DNA of 64,000 nucleotides from Kangiella sp. (GCA_028284185.1 JANQSG010000024.1:44441-108440), one strand, 5' to 3'. Counted from the stretch's first letter, positions 16,933-25,842 are shown. The notes: generated by a model from the sequence alone, not told the origin. Made by a program: numbers and translations.

Positions 16933-17937
16933 ATGTCTAATATCCAATCCATAGCGGTTCTGGGAGCAGGTTCTTACGGGACCGCTTTGGCAATTCTTTT
17001 GGCCAAAAATGGCCATCAAGTTAATCTTTGGGCACGTAATTCCGAGCAAGCTCAATTGATGCAGGCCGCAAGGCTAAATTCGCAGTATCTGCCTGATATT
17101 GCTTTCCCCGATACGCTATCGGTGACTAGTGATATAAAAGTCGCTTTATTTAAAGTCGATATCATTCTCATTGCTGTTCCCAGCCATGCTTTTCATGGCT
17201 GCCTGGAGCTTTGTAAACCTTATTTGAGCGAACAGAGTCAATTGGTTTGGGCCAGCAAAGGACTTGATCCAGAAACTGGCGATTTACTCGGCAATGTACT
17301 ACAGCAAGAGTTGGATTTTAAAGTGCCCCATGCCATCTTGTCAGGACCAACTTTTGCCAAAGAAATGGCGGTTGGAATGCCCACAGCAATTACCCTGGCT
17401 TCACAAAATAAAAAATTGCGTAAAAAGTTCGCCAAAGCACTACATAATGATCGTTTCAGGGTTTATCTGAGTAAAGATATTATTGGTGTGCAAATCGGTG
17501 GTGCGGTTAAAAATGTAGTTGCTATTGGTGCTGGCATTGCTGATGGCTTAGGTTTTGGTGCTAATGCCCGAACTGCTTTAATCACCCGTGGTTTAGCCGA
17601 AATGATGCGGTTGGGTAAAGCGCTGGGCGGAAAACGCAAAACCTTTACTGGGATGGCTGGAATGGGCGATCTGGTGTTAACTTGCACCGATAATCAATCG
17701 CGCAACCGTCGCTTTGGTATGGCTCTGGGACAAGGTAAGGCGCGAGCTAAGATAGAGGCTGAAATTGGCCAGGTAGTCGAAGGCGTGCGTAATGCCAAAG
17801 AAGTGAAGATGTTGTCAGAACGGCATAATGTGGAAATGCCAATTTGTGAAGCGATTTATCAGGTTATTTATCAAGGTGTTGATCCTAAGTTAGTGGCCCA
17901 TCAATTGTTGACCAGGGATTTGAAAGAAGAGTCTTAG
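16933..17937 (+). CDS. gpsA: NAD(P)-dependent glycerol-3-phosphate dehydrogenase
   Basis: GpsA makes sn-glycerol 3-phosphate from dihydroxyacetone phosphate for phospholipid synthesis. The start ATG 16933 (MSNIQSI) is chosen since the Rossmann motif GAGSYGTALA begins ten residues later, as in the family; an upstream TTG at 16903 would add ten residues. Other family segments are SGPTFAKEMA and the catalytic-lysine region GGAVKNVVAIGAGI. Length is 334 aa. It ends the yibN-grxC-secB-gpsA group. The cysE gene that follows gpsA in E. coli is absent here; a repeat-rich gap follows instead. Confidence 0.96.
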   Translation: MSNIQSIAVLGAGSYGTALAILLAKNGHQVNLWARNSEQAQLMQAARLNSQYLPDIAFPDTLSVTSDIKVALFKVDIILIAVPSHAFHGCLELCKPYLSEQSQLVWASKGLDPETGDLLGNVLQQELDFKVPHAILSGPTFAKEMAVGMPTAITLASQNKKLRKKFAKALHNDRFRVYLSKDIIGVQIGGAVKNVVAIGAGIADGLGFGANARTALITRGLAEMMRLGKALGGKRKTFTGMAGMGDLVLTCTDNQSRNRRFGMALGQGKARAKIEAEIGQVVEGVRNAKEVKMLSERHNVEMPICEAIYQVIYQGVDPKLVAHQLLTRDLKEES

Positions 17938-18446
17938 GTGTCCGTCAACATAACTTGAAATTCCCGCGGAAGCGGGAATCCAGATTTTAACTCTTATAGC
18001 TGGATTGCTATTCATCATTCCACACTTGATGCGGAATCCAGTTTTTATTTGTCATTGCGAGCTTACGCAGTAAGCGTGGCAATCTCTTTTATTAGTAGAT
18101 CTATCAATCCCTGAGTTAATCGCCATATTTGTACTATTAAATAGTCAATTAGCTGCTTATCCTTAACTCTGTTTTTCGCTTTTCAGCGAGTTACTTTTCT
18201 AAACATACGACCATAGGAAGTCTCTTTAGAGAGAAAAGTAACCAAAAGATGTTTTCCCGAATATTTAGGTCGCTTTGCGACTCCCCTTAAATTAATTAAA
18301 TCACTAAACGCACCACAAACTACGGCACATCCCTGTGCCGTAGTTTGTTATTGCAATCATCCAGATTGCAATTGCTATGATTTATTAATTTTCGGCTAAA
18401 TATAAAGGGGAAGAGAACTCTCTTCATAACGATACGTTAATGAAGC
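17938..18446. repeat. Repeat-filled intergenic region between gpsA and trmL
   Basis: This 509-base gap has no convincing gene and holds several short palindromic elements in series. They are an 8-bp-arm repeat with GGAA loop (17960-17979), a CATTGCGAGC...GCAATCTC element (about 18053-18094), an 11-bp-arm repeat built on GTTACTTTTCT (18190-18242), a 15-bp-arm hairpin (18315-18348) and a 9-bp-arm hairpin (18350-18372). The CATTGCGAGC/GCAATCTC and AGAAAAGTAACCAAAAG words resemble dispersed intergenic repeats known from many proteobacteria; that resemblance is from memory. The genes on either side are convergent, a common site for such insertions. Confidence 0.75.
18315..18348. repeat. Perfect 15-bp-arm hairpin, possible bidirectional terminator
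   Basis: Arms 18315-18329 and 18334-18348 are perfectly complementary around the loop TCCC (ACAAACTACGGCACA on the left). There is no long T-run on either side, so terminator activity is uncertain. A second hairpin, arms 18350-18358 and 18364-18372, follows at once. Confidence 0.7.
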
Positions 18447-18908
18447 TTACTCAAAACTCTTAAAATTAAACTGTCTTAATGCCTCATAGGCCAATATAGC
18501 TACGGTATTAGATAAATTTAAACTACGACTATCCTTTTTCATGGGGATGCGTAGTAGCTGTTCAGCGATATCGTCTAAGATCCAGTCGGGCAGACCGCGG
18601 GTTTCGGGGCCGAAGATAAAGTAGTCTCCATCCTGGTAGTTTATTTGGTGGTAATAAGCTTTGCCTTTTGTGCTAAGACCGAATAAGCGCTTTGGCTGTT
18701 CTGATTTTTTAAATTCATGGTAGGATTTATGAATCTTAATATTGGCCCATTCGTGATAGTCCAACCCTGCACGGCGCATTCGTTTATCGTCGATTTCAAA
18801 ACCCAGTGGTTCGATGAGATGTAGTTGAAAACCGGTGTTGGCGCAAAGACGAATAATGTTACCCGTATTGGGAGGGATTTCTGGTTCAAATAAAACGATA
18901 TGGAACAT
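18447..18908 (-). CDS. trmL: tRNA (cytidine/uridine-34 2'-O)-methyltransferase TrmL
   Basis: TrmL methylates the ribose of the wobble nucleotide in tRNA-Leu isoacceptors. The 153-residue product is a minimal SPOUT enzyme. Family segments are [19 protein letters not shown] at the N-terminus, FGPETRGLP (SAM-binding knot) and the C-terminal [13 protein letters not shown] very strong ribosome site (AAGGAGGG on the minus strand) is placed 6 bases before the ATG, inside the end of the upstream ntrC-like gene. It is therefore probably co-transcribed with ntrB and the ntrC-like gene, while also keeping its usual closeness to gpsA. Confidence 0.95.
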   Translation of the reverse strand: MFHIVLFEPEIPPNTGNIIRLCANTGFQLHLIEPLGFEIDDKRMRRAGLDYHEWANIKIHKSYHEFKKSEQPKRLFGLSTKGKAYYHQINYQDGDYFIFGPETRGLPDWILDDIAEQLLRIPMKKDSRSLNLSNTVAILAYEALRQFNFKSFE

Positions 18909-18911
18909 TAG

Positions 18912-19538
18912 CTACCCTCCTTCATTATTATTTTGTAGTTTTTGTTCGGCGGCTTGCCATGATTGTAATTTACGGGTTAACGTATTGCGACCCCAGCCGA
19001 GTAATTTTGCTGCTTTCTGTTTATGACCCTGACATAAATCCAGAGCTTGTTTCACCATAAATTGTTCAAATTCGGTTTGTAAATCCGCTAGGATGCTTTG
19101 ATTGCCCTGATGATATTCAGCCATCAAGGTTTTCTGAATTTGCTCCTGCCAGGGAGCTAATTCTTGTGGATTTTCCAAAGCAATGGCTTTCTGGCAAATG
19201 GATACGGCCTGGTGCAAATCAAATGGTTTGGGTAGATAATCGAAAGCACCAATTTGATGGGATTCCACTGCCATTTGAGTGTCAGCGTTGGCAGTAATAA
19301 TCACTACCGGTAAATGCGGGTAGCGATTTTTAGTCGTTTCCATCAGCTCCAAACCACTCATACCTGGCATCTGTACATCGGTAATTAGGACTTTAGGAAG
19401 ATCTTTTTCCATTAATTTTAAGGCATCCTGCCCATTATCCGCTGCTATGACCTTAAAGCCTGCATTGCTTAAGGCTTTGCTTAACACCCAGCGAATGGAG
19501 CTGTCATCATCCACCAACAAAATTAGTGGTTTATCCAT
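18912..19538 (-). CDS. NtrC-like response regulator lacking the AAA+ sigma54-activation domain
   Basis: This 208-residue regulator has the two ends of NtrC without the middle. Residues 1-120 form an NtrC receiver domain: acidic pocket DDD (10-12), phospho-acceptor Asp54 in LITDVQMPG, Thr82 and Lys104 in YLPKPFD. Residues 150-195 form the NtrC Fis-type helix-turn-helix (QGHKQKAAKLLGWGRNTLTRKL). The roughly 240-residue AAA+ domain of a normal 470-residue NtrC, including Walker A and GAFTGA, is absent. The frame is continuous, so this is not a frameshift. It overlaps ntrB by 8 bases and lies near glnA with NtrC-type operators, so it should control nitrogen genes, as a repressor or sigma70 activator. 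Role is inferred; the domain loss is directly seen. Confidence 0.93.
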   Translation of the reverse strand: MDKPLILLVDDDSSIRWVLSKALSNAGFKVIAADNGQDALKLMEKDLPKVLITDVQMPGMSGLELMETTKNRYPHLPVVIITANADTQMAVESHQIGAFDYLPKPFDLHQAVSICQKAIALENPQELAPWQEQIQKTLMAEYHQGNQSILADLQTEFEQFMVKQALDLCQGHKQKAAKLLGWGRNTLTRKLQSWQAAEQKLQNNNEGG

Positions 19539-20610
19539 TTGCAGCTTCCCGTTTAATAGACTTTAGTGGCAAGAAGCAACTGAACTGAGTGTGGCCTGTT
19601 TGAGATTCAAATTCTATTAAGCCCTGATGTTGCTGCATTAAACTTTGCGCGATTCCCAGTCCCAGTCCAGAACTGTTTTTGCCGCTGATCATGGGGAAAA
19701 AGATATTCGGTTGCAGTTCTTCAGGGATACCAGGCCCATTATCGATAATGGACACCAGTAAGACCTGCTGATCGATGACTTCAATCAAAGGATGCTCTTT
19801 AGTAACGCGGGTTTTAAAAGTGATTTGGTGGCTTTTTTGGTTTTTATTCTGGCTTTTATCGTTGCTAATGGCGTCAAGTGCATTTTGCGCCAAATTAAGA
19901 AAAACTTGATAAATTTGTTCTGGTGCTATTTCCAGTTCAGGAATACTGGGATCATAATCTCGCTTCAGCGAAATATCGGGGGGTAAGTTAAGTATCAGAA
20001 ATTCTATGAGCTGCTCGAGGATTTCGTGAATATTAAACGGTATGCGGCTGGCCACTTTTTGCCCTAATAACATTCGATCCACCAGCATGGTCAGCCGTTT
20101 TACTTCTTTGCTGATAACCTGACTAAAACTTAGCGATTCTTGATCTAAAGACATTTCTAACAATTGGGTAGCACCAGCAATGCCGCTGAGTGGGGTTTTA
20201 ATTTCATGCGCAAGGTTTTTTAGCAATTGCTGATTAATTTGCTGGTTGCGTTGTAGCTCCTTCTCAAGCTGATATTTTCTGGCAAGAGTATTATTTTGCC
20301 ATTCAATTAATAGGTATTCCTTGTTTTCAAACAGGGTTTTTTGTAGGGCAAGTTCAACCGCTATTTGTTGACCGTTTTTCAAGTGAATATGGCGTTGGTC
20401 AAACAGGCGGCTTTCGGACTTTGTCAGTTGCGATAACCAATTGCGAATTGGCAGGGAGTCTGGATCTATAAAGTAGGAATAGCGCTTACCGAGCAAGTTA
20501 CGAGCAGTGATCCCCAGTGTTTTTTCAGCGCTTTGGTTGAGATAACGAAAGCGACCATTTAAATCCAGCAGGATAATTGAGGTGGAAACATGATCAGTAA
20601 GATTTGGCAT
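19531..20610 (-). CDS. glnL: Nitrogen-regulation sensor histidine kinase NtrB (GlnL)
   Basis: NtrB phosphorylates or dephosphorylates NtrC in response to PII. The 359-residue protein has a PAS domain (about 5-110), then a HisKA region with His135 in NLAHEIKTPLSG. An HATPase domain follows with FLNLAQNALDAI (N box), DNGPGIPEE (G1) and SSGLGLGIAQSL (G2). There is no membrane segment, as expected for cytosolic NtrB. It overlaps the ntrC-like gene by 8 bases. An NtrC-type palindrome 49 bases upstream implies autoregulation. The kinase looks intact although its partner lost the AAA+ domain. Confidence 0.93.
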   Translation of the reverse strand: MPNLTDHVSTSIILLDLNGRFRYLNQSAEKTLGITARNLLGKRYSYFIDPDSLPIRNWLSQLTKSESRLFDQRHIHLKNGQQIAVELALQKTLFENKEYLLIEWQNNTLARKYQLEKELQRNQQINQQLLKNLAHEIKTPLSGIAGATQLLEMSLDQESLSFSQVISKEVKRLTMLVDRMLLGQKVASRIPFNIHEILEQLIEFLILNLPPDISLKRDYDPSIPELEIAPEQIYQVFLNLAQNALDAISNDKSQNKNQKSHQITFKTRVTKEHPLIEVIDQQVLLVSIIDNGPGIPEELQPNIFFPMISGKNSSGLGLGIAQSLMQQHQGLIEFESQTGHTQFSCFLPLKSIKREAANG

Positions 20611-20658
20611 AGCCTTTGCGATACAGCAAAAATACTATAATAGCAAAAAAAGATAGGA

Positions 20659-20675
20659 TGCACCATTTTGGTGCG
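20659..20675. promoter_or_regulatory. NtrC-type operator upstream of ntrB
   Basis: The sequence TGCACCATTTTGGTGCG matches the NtrC palindrome (TGCAC-N7-GTGCA) with one end mismatch. It is centred about 57 bases before the ntrB start. On the minus strand a TATTAT/TATAGT -10-like box lies between it and the gene, so the operator would overlap the -35 region. That position suits repression or close activation by the NtrC-like protein. Confidence 0.82.
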
Positions 20676-20719
20676 AATCATTAAAAATCTATTAGCAAAA
20701 GTCCATGAAGAATCTATTT

Positions 20720-21238
20720 TTAGCGCATTCTAAATGATATGGATTTGCTGGTTTGGATAATATCGCCAGTTTCATCGTTAACAATCTGAGCCGTCAATTG
20801 ATGATCGCCTCTTTTTACTTTGGTCAAATTAAAATAAGGGACTTTCTGTTTTTCGCCTATGGGTGAATCATCCATGCTTAATATAATGCTATGTTTCCGA
20901 GACAGCTGTGGAGTCAAGGCTACAATCGCGTATAAATTTCCATTCCTATCGCGAATAATCTCATTATTAGCAGGTTGCTCAATGGAAATAATGGAATAAG
21001 GCAATCCTTTAGCTTCAGTTTCATCAAGTGATTCTTCGGCTGTTCTAGGCCTGGTAATAACGTTTCGGCTGATGTCGATTGAAATTTTCTTGGCACCTGG
21101 TAGAGCTTTATCAGTAAAAATAACACGACCATTTTTATCAATTTTTTTGTACATGATCTTCTGTTCGGCTGTTGCGGTTGCAAACAGCATGGATAAAATA
21201 AACATCAGTGTAAGATTCAAGTGACTATTCAGAATCAT
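20720..21238 (-). CDS. Exported DUF4124-domain protein
   Basis: A 172-residue exported protein of unknown function. A signal peptide covers about residues 1-24 (cut near ATA/EQ). A DUF4124 segment follows (about 27-60) with the typical YKKIDKNGRVIFTDKALPGA. The C-terminal half (about 80-170) looks like a small beta-sandwich that could bind a ligand. Such proteins occur between glnA and ntrBC in other gammaproteobacteria, so the position is conserved. No enzymatic motif is seen. It is preceded by the glnA terminator and probably has its own promoter. Confidence 0.8.
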   Translation of the reverse strand: MILNSHLNLTLMFILSMLFATATAEQKIMYKKIDKNGRVIFTDKALPGAKKISIDISRNVITRPRTAEESLDETEAKGLPYSIISIEQPANNEIIRDRNGNLYAIVALTPQLSRKHSIILSMDDSPIGEKQKVPYFNLTKVKRGDHQLTAQIVNDETGDIIQTSKSISFRMR

Positions 21239-21299
21239 ACCAATCCCCCTTGTTTACTGGTACCTAATGTATTTAGAGCAAACAGGAGGCTTTGTCAAA

Positions 21300-21328
21300 A
21301 TAAAAAAGCCCAGCGGTTGCCGGGCTTT
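21300..21328 (-). terminator. Terminator of glnA
   Basis: On the minus strand, AAAGCCC and GGGCTTT pair around a short GC-containing loop and are followed by a run of T. It lies about 35 bases after the glnA stop. Confidence 0.85.
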
Positions 21329-21362
21329 GATAAGCGGTTTGATTTATTTTAATATCAAATAG

Positions 21363-22772
21363 TTACAGGCTGTAATACATTTCAAACTCGACTGGGTGAG
21401 TGGTCATATTTAATAACTCAACTTCACCGCGCTTAAGTTCGATATAGGCGTCCAGCATTTCGTCTGAGAATACACCACCGCGAGTCAGGAATCCACGATC
21501 CGCATCCAATGCATCCAACGCCTGTTCTAAAGATGAGGCAACGGTAGGGATATTACGTGCTTCTTCTGCTGGTAAGTCGTACAAATCCTTATCCATCGCA
21601 TCACCCGGGTGGATTTTGTTCTGAATACCGTCGAGACCGGCCATCATCATTGCCGCAAAGGCCAGATATGGGTTAGCCATTGGATCTGGAAAACGCGCTT
21701 CGATACGGCGTGCTTTAGCACTTGGTACGTGTGGAATACGAATGGAGGCAGAACGGTTACGCGCTGAGTAAGCAAGCATTACTGGTGCCTCAAATCCTGG
21801 AACAAGACGCTTGTAAGAATTGGTCGAAGGATTGGTAAGCGCATTCAAAGCTCGCGCGTGCTTGATGATACCACCAATATAATAAAGTGCCTCTTCTGAT
21901 AAACCACCATATTTATCACCTGCAAAAAGATTTTGTCCGTCTTTTGCCAGTGATTGGTGGATATGCATTCCTGTACCATTATCGCCAACAATTGGCTTCG
22001 GCATGAAAGTGGCCGTTTTGCCATAAGCATGAGCTACGTTGTGGGTAACATATTTCAGAATCTGAACTTCATCAGCTTTTTTTACTAAGGTATTGAACTG
22101 GGTCGCAATCTCGTTTTGACCGGCAGTGGCTACTTCGTGATGATGTGCTTCAATCACCAAGCCCATTTCTTCCATTACCAGGCACATTTGCGAGCGAATA
22201 TCTTGCGAAGAATCTACTGGTGGTACTGGAAAGTAACCACCTTTCACACGTGGACGGTGGCCAGTATTACCATCTTCATAGCTCTTGTCTGAGTTCCAAG
22301 CAGCTTCTGGATCGTCAATCTTAACCATAGAACCGCTCATGTCGGTTTTGAACTTCACATCTTCAAACATGAAAAACTCAGGCTCAGGACCAAAGTAAGC
22401 CGTATCAGCAATACCAGTGGATTTCAAATATTCTTCCGCACGTTTGGCCACTGAGCGAGGATCACGATCATAGCCGGTCATGGTAGAAGGCTCCAAGATG
22501 TCGCAGCGCAAGTTTAGTGTTGGATCTTCAAAGAAAGGATCCATTATCGCCGTTTCAGTATCCGGCATTAATACCATGTCTGACTCATTAATACCTTTCC
22601 ATCCCGCAATTGAAGAACCATCGAACATTTTACCATCCTGTAGGAAATCCTCGTCCACTTGATGGGCAGGAATCGTAACGTGCTGCTCTTTACCTTTAGT
22701 ATCGGTAAAACGTAAATCCACAAAACGAACATCGTTTTCTTTAATAATCTCTAAAACCTTTTCTACAGACAT
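21363..22772 (-). CDS. glnA: Glutamine synthetase type I
   Basis: GlnA condenses glutamate and ammonia to glutamine using ATP. The start ATG at 22772 (MSVEKVL) gives 469 residues, exactly the E. coli length; an upstream TTG at 22784 is disfavoured because GGAG precedes the ATG. Family signatures include [17 protein letters not shown], the metal and substrate segments PEPEFFMF and [11 protein letters not shown], and the adenylylation-site region DLYDLPAEE (target Tyr). So activity is probably controlled by GlnE adenylylation. An NtrC-type palindrome lies about 106 bases upstream of the start. Confidence 0.98.
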   Translation of the reverse strand: MSVEKVLEIIKENDVRFVDLRFTDTKGKEQHVTIPAHQVDEDFLQDGKMFDGSSIAGWKGINESDMVLMPDTETAIMDPFFEDPTLNLRCDILEPSTMTGYDRDPRSVAKRAEEYLKSTGIADTAYFGPEPEFFMFEDVKFKTDMSGSMVKIDDPEAAWNSDKSYEDGNTGHRPRVKGGYFPVPPVDSSQDIRSQMCLVMEEMGLVIEAHHHEVATAGQNEIATQFNTLVKKADEVQILKYVTHNVAHAYGKTATFMPKPIVGDNGTGMHIHQSLAKDGQNLFAGDKYGGLSEEALYYIGGIIKHARALNALTNPSTNSYKRLVPGFEAPVMLAYSARNRSASIRIPHVPSAKARRIEARFPDPMANPYLAFAAMMMAGLDGIQNKIHPGDAMDKDLYDLPAEEARNIPTVASSLEQALDALDADRGFLTRGGVFSDEMLDAYIELKRGEVELLNMTTHPVEFEMYYSL

Positions 22773-22818
22773 GGCAAGCTCCAAACAAATTGACAGGGGT
22801 ATAATTTAAGTTGCAGCT

Positions 22819-22824
22819 ATTATA
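22819..22824 (-). promoter_or_regulatory. Sigma70-like -10 box of glnA
   Basis: On the minus strand a perfect TATAAT lies about 46 bases before the glnA ATG. The -35 region is poor, which fits an activator-dependent promoter. By eye I see no GG-N10-GC sigma54 element between the NtrC-type operator and the gene. Confidence 0.55.
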
Positions 22825-22877
22825 TGAAAGTGGTGATTGGAGTTATAGAGACACTCAAACAGATTCAAAAAGATTGA

Positions 22878-22894
22878 TGCACCATAATGGTGCA
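22878..22894. promoter_or_regulatory. NtrC-type operator upstream of glnA
   Basis: TGCACCATAATGGTGCA is a perfect 8-bp-arm palindrome matching the NtrC consensus. Its centre is about 65 bases upstream of the -10 box at 22819-22824, hence roughly -74 from the likely transcription start. This is a distance typical of class I activators of sigma70 promoters. It is shared in the gap with the divergent TonB-dependent receptor gene, which it might also affect. Confidence 0.9.
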
Positions 22895-23129
22895 AACAGC
22901 AGTTCAAACAGCAAAACGCCTGTAATTGTGCAATGTTTGAGCAAATTTAAAAAAGTTCCCTAAAAATTTAACAAAATCGTAAATTTTGTTGACCTTCTGC
23001 TTTTATATATGGTACTTATGGAAATCACCAAGGCCTTTCTAACTTTGGCACTGGCTAGTGCTGAGGAATAAAGGTCTGTTTTAAGGTGTAATAAAGTAAA
23101 TTTACTAACTACTAAATAGGTAGGATTTT
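22895..23129 (+). promoter_or_regulatory. Upstream region of the TonB-dependent receptor gene
   Basis: Between the NtrC-type operator and the receptor start lies an AT-rich stretch with an inverted repeat, AACAAAAT (22970-22977) and ATTTTGTT (22983-22990). It overlaps a TTGACC -35-like hexamer (22989-22994). No convincing -10 follows at normal spacing. The repeat is a candidate operator for the receptor. An AGGA ribosome site precedes the start codon. Nothing else is identified. Confidence 0.45.
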
Positions 23130-25823
23130 ATGACTAACAAGACAATGATAGCTAAGGCTGTGAAAACAGCTTTATTTGGCGGCTTAGCTGCTTCTATCGC
23201 TATCACTTCTCCAGTGACTTTTGCTGCTGAAGAAGAGAGCGAAACAATAGTTGTAACAGGTTCGAGATTAAAGAGAACTGATATAGAGGGCCCAAGCCCC
23301 GTTACTATTATTGATATTGAGCAAATTGAAAACTCAGGTAAAGAAACTGTTGCAGATGTTTTGCGTGAAGGTCCTTGGAACAGCTTCGGTTCATTTAACC
23401 AGCGTTCTGGATCCAGTGCCCAATCTCAGGCTACGGTTGATTTGCTTGGTGCAGGCGCTCAACGTACCTTAGTATTGCTAGACGGTAAGCGTTTACCAGG
23501 TTCTCCTTCTTTGGGTGGAACATCAATTAACTTAAATACTTTGCCTCTAGCTGCAGTAGAGCGTATTGAGATCTTGCGAGATGGTGCATCGGCGATTTAT
23601 GGTTCTGATGCTGTATCAGGTGTAATTAATATTGTCACTAAAAAAGACTATGAAGGTTTAAACATCACTGCTAGAGTTGATCGCCCTAGTTTGGAAGGCG
23701 CTGATTCTGAGTCAGTTCAGATGGTTACTGGTGTAAGTAGTGATAGAGGTAGTATCACGTTTGCCTTGGATCACTATACACAGGATGCTATTTTTGATGG
23801 CGATCGTCCATATACTGCTGCTCGTTTTGCAGATTTAGATGGTGATGGCATCATTGAGCGTGGTATTGAAACGGATGGTATTAGTAACTTTGGTGCTACT
23901 ATTACAAACCCAACTACGGGTCTATTTGAACCATCGCCATTATGTGACCAGTTAACTCAAAATGTGCCTGGTTTTGTAGGCGTATTGGGTGAAGGTAATA
24001 ACGCTTCTCGTGGTTTTGTTTGTGGTTATGCCTATGCAAACATTTCTGCTAATTTGGCATCTACCAAACGTAAAGCAGCTTATGTAAATGCTGATTACCA
24101 AGTTTCTGATGATGTTAACTTTACAGCAAGAGCTATGTACAGCCATAATAACTCGTTTGGTCGCTATGCACCTCCTGCTGCTCCATGGATAGGTGGTGTG
24201 CCAGTTGGTAACGCTAATAACCCATATTCAACTCCTGTAGCTGGTCGTTTTCGTTGGTATCAATTAGGTAATCGTGATAACAATATTGATGATTATATGC
24301 AAGATTACATCATTGGTTTTGACGGTACCTTTGGTGAATCCGCTGAGTGGGAACTTTATTATCACTATAACCAACAAGATAATAAATCGGTTGGTGCTAC
24401 TTACTTAAGTGTATCTGGTTTGTTTGCGAACATTTTGAACAACGTTCCTTTTGATTCAGAAGATGGACTAAATGCATTAAGTGCAACAACTCTTAACGAA
24501 GATCGCAACAGATTCCATCAATTATTTGCTGGTGTAAGTTTTGAAGCTGGTGAGTTAGGTGGTGGTGCTATTCAGCATTATATCGGTGCTGAAACATTTG
24601 AAATTGCGTACCAGGCTTTGGTTGATGCTCAATCTGAAGGTGGTAATGTAGGTGGCTCAGCAGGTAACTCTGCTGCACGTGATAGAGATATTGAAGCTGT
24701 TTTCTATGAAGCTAACCTACCTTTTACGGATAATTTTACGGTAAATCTTGCTGCTCGTTATGATAAATATAACGATTTTGGTAGCGAAGTTTCACCAAAA
24801 GTATCATTTGAATATCGACCAACTGACGGTTTGTTATTAAGAGGATCTTGGGGACAAGGTTTCCGAGCGCCTACTTTACAAGAACTTTCTCGAGCTGATT
24901 CATTCTCAGCATCTGATGCTTTTGACTATGTTTCTTGTGCTGCTCAAGGTATTTCTGCTGTAGACTGTTCAGAAGATCAACATAATGATACTCGACAATC
25001 CAATGCGAATTTAGGTGCTGAAACAAGTACTTATATTAATTTCGGTGCTTCTTGGGACATTAGTGATGACTTCAATGCGACATTGGATTACTCACAATTG
25101 GAAGTTGAAGATGTTATTACCTTTATTAATGTACAAGATTTAATCTTCAATGAACTAGCCGGTAACTTAGTGTCTACTTCAACTGATTTAGACGGTGATG
25201 GTGTTAATGAAACTGTATTAACATTACCTGGCTATGCTGATGTAAGTTTAATTCGTGAAAATAATGGTATTATTCGCGAAGCATTTACTCAAAGTGTTAA
25301 TGGTCCAACATTTGAAATTAAGAACCTAAGTTTAGCTTTTGATTACACACTTCCGACTGATAGTGCTGGTGACTTCCACTTCTACTGGAATACTAATTAT
25401 ATCTTGGAATATAACCTAGAAGCTTACTTCTTAGGCCCTGTTCAAGATCAAATTGGTTGGAATGCTAATCCTCAGTGGAGAAGTAATTTATTAATAGATT
25501 GGAAATTGGGTGATCACTCTATTGCTTGGAATACAGATTATATTGATGGCCACGGTGCCGCGACTGATTTGATCTTCGATTCAAGCGGTAATTTAGATGG
25601 TCGTTTACGATCAGTAGGTGAGTTAGATTCTTTCATGACTCATAATATTCGTTATCAATATGATGCAGGTGATTACGGCCGCTATTTCTTCGGTGCCCGT
25701 AATTTATTTGAAGAAGATGTAGTGTTAGCTAGTGATGGTACTTATCCTCGCGGTCACTTTGATCTTTATACTGCAGGCCATATTGGTCGTACGTACTACG
25801 CTGGTTTCAGCATAGATCTATAA
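23130..25823 (+). CDS. TonB-dependent outer-membrane receptor
   Basis: An 897-residue TonB-dependent receptor for active uptake of an unidentified substrate. A signal peptide covers about residues 1-32 (FAA/EE). The likely TonB box region is SETIVVTGSRLKRTD. The plug domain (about 45-175) has LDGKRLPG and IEILRDGASAIYGSDAVSGVI, and a 22-strand-type barrel ends in an aromatic-terminated last strand (YYAGFSIDL). The LKRTD plug start is common in receptors of marine gammaproteobacteria used for peptides or sugars, not classical siderophores; that is an inference. It is a single gene ended by a strong terminator. Long direct Asp/Gly segments (DLDGDG) in the loops could bind calcium. Confidence 0.92.
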   Translation: MTNKTMIAKAVKTALFGGLAASIAITSPVTFAAEEESETIVVTGSRLKRTDIEGPSPVTIIDIEQIENSGKETVADVLREGPWNSFGSFNQRSGSSAQSQATVDLLGAGAQRTLVLLDGKRLPGSPSLGGTSINLNTLPLAAVERIEILRDGASAIYGSDAVSGVINIVTKKDYEGLNITARVDRPSLEGADSESVQMVTGVSSDRGSITFALDHYTQDAIFDGDRPYTAARFADLDGDGIIERGIETDGISNFGATITNPTTGLFEPSPLCDQLTQNVPGFVGVLGEGNNASRGFVCGYAYANISANLASTKRKAAYVNADYQVSDDVNFTARAMYSHNNSFGRYAPPAAPWIGGVPVGNANNPYSTPVAGRFRWYQLGNRDNNIDDYMQDYIIGFDGTFGESAEWELYYHYNQQDNKSVGATYLSVSGLFANILNNVPFDSEDGLNALSATTLNEDRNRFHQLFAGVSFEAGELGGGAIQHYIGAETFEIAYQALVDAQSEGGNVGGSAGNSAARDRDIEAVFYEANLPFTDNFTVNLAARYDKYNDFGSEVSPKVSFEYRPTDGLLLRGSWGQGFRAPTLQELSRADSFSASDAFDYVSCAAQGISAVDCSEDQHNDTRQSNANLGAETSTYINFGASWDISDDFNATLDYSQLEVEDVITFINVQDLIFNELAGNLVSTSTDLDGDGVNETVLTLPGYADVSLIRENNGIIREAFTQSVNGPTFEIKNLSLAFDYTLPTDSAGDFHFYWNTNYILEYNLEAYFLGPVQDQIGWNANPQWRSNLLIDWKLGDHSIAWNTDYIDGHGAATDLIFDSSGNLDGRLRSVGELDSFMTHNIRYQYDAGDYGRYFFGARNLFEEDVVLASDGTYPRGHFDLYTAGHIGRTYYAGFSIDL

Positions 25824-25842
25824 GTTAGTTTTTAACTTAGTT

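Noticed and set aside
22773..22877. Possible sigma54 promoter for glnA
   Set aside because: I looked for GG-N10-GC between the NtrC-type palindrome and the glnA start on the minus strand and found none; a TATAAT box fits better.
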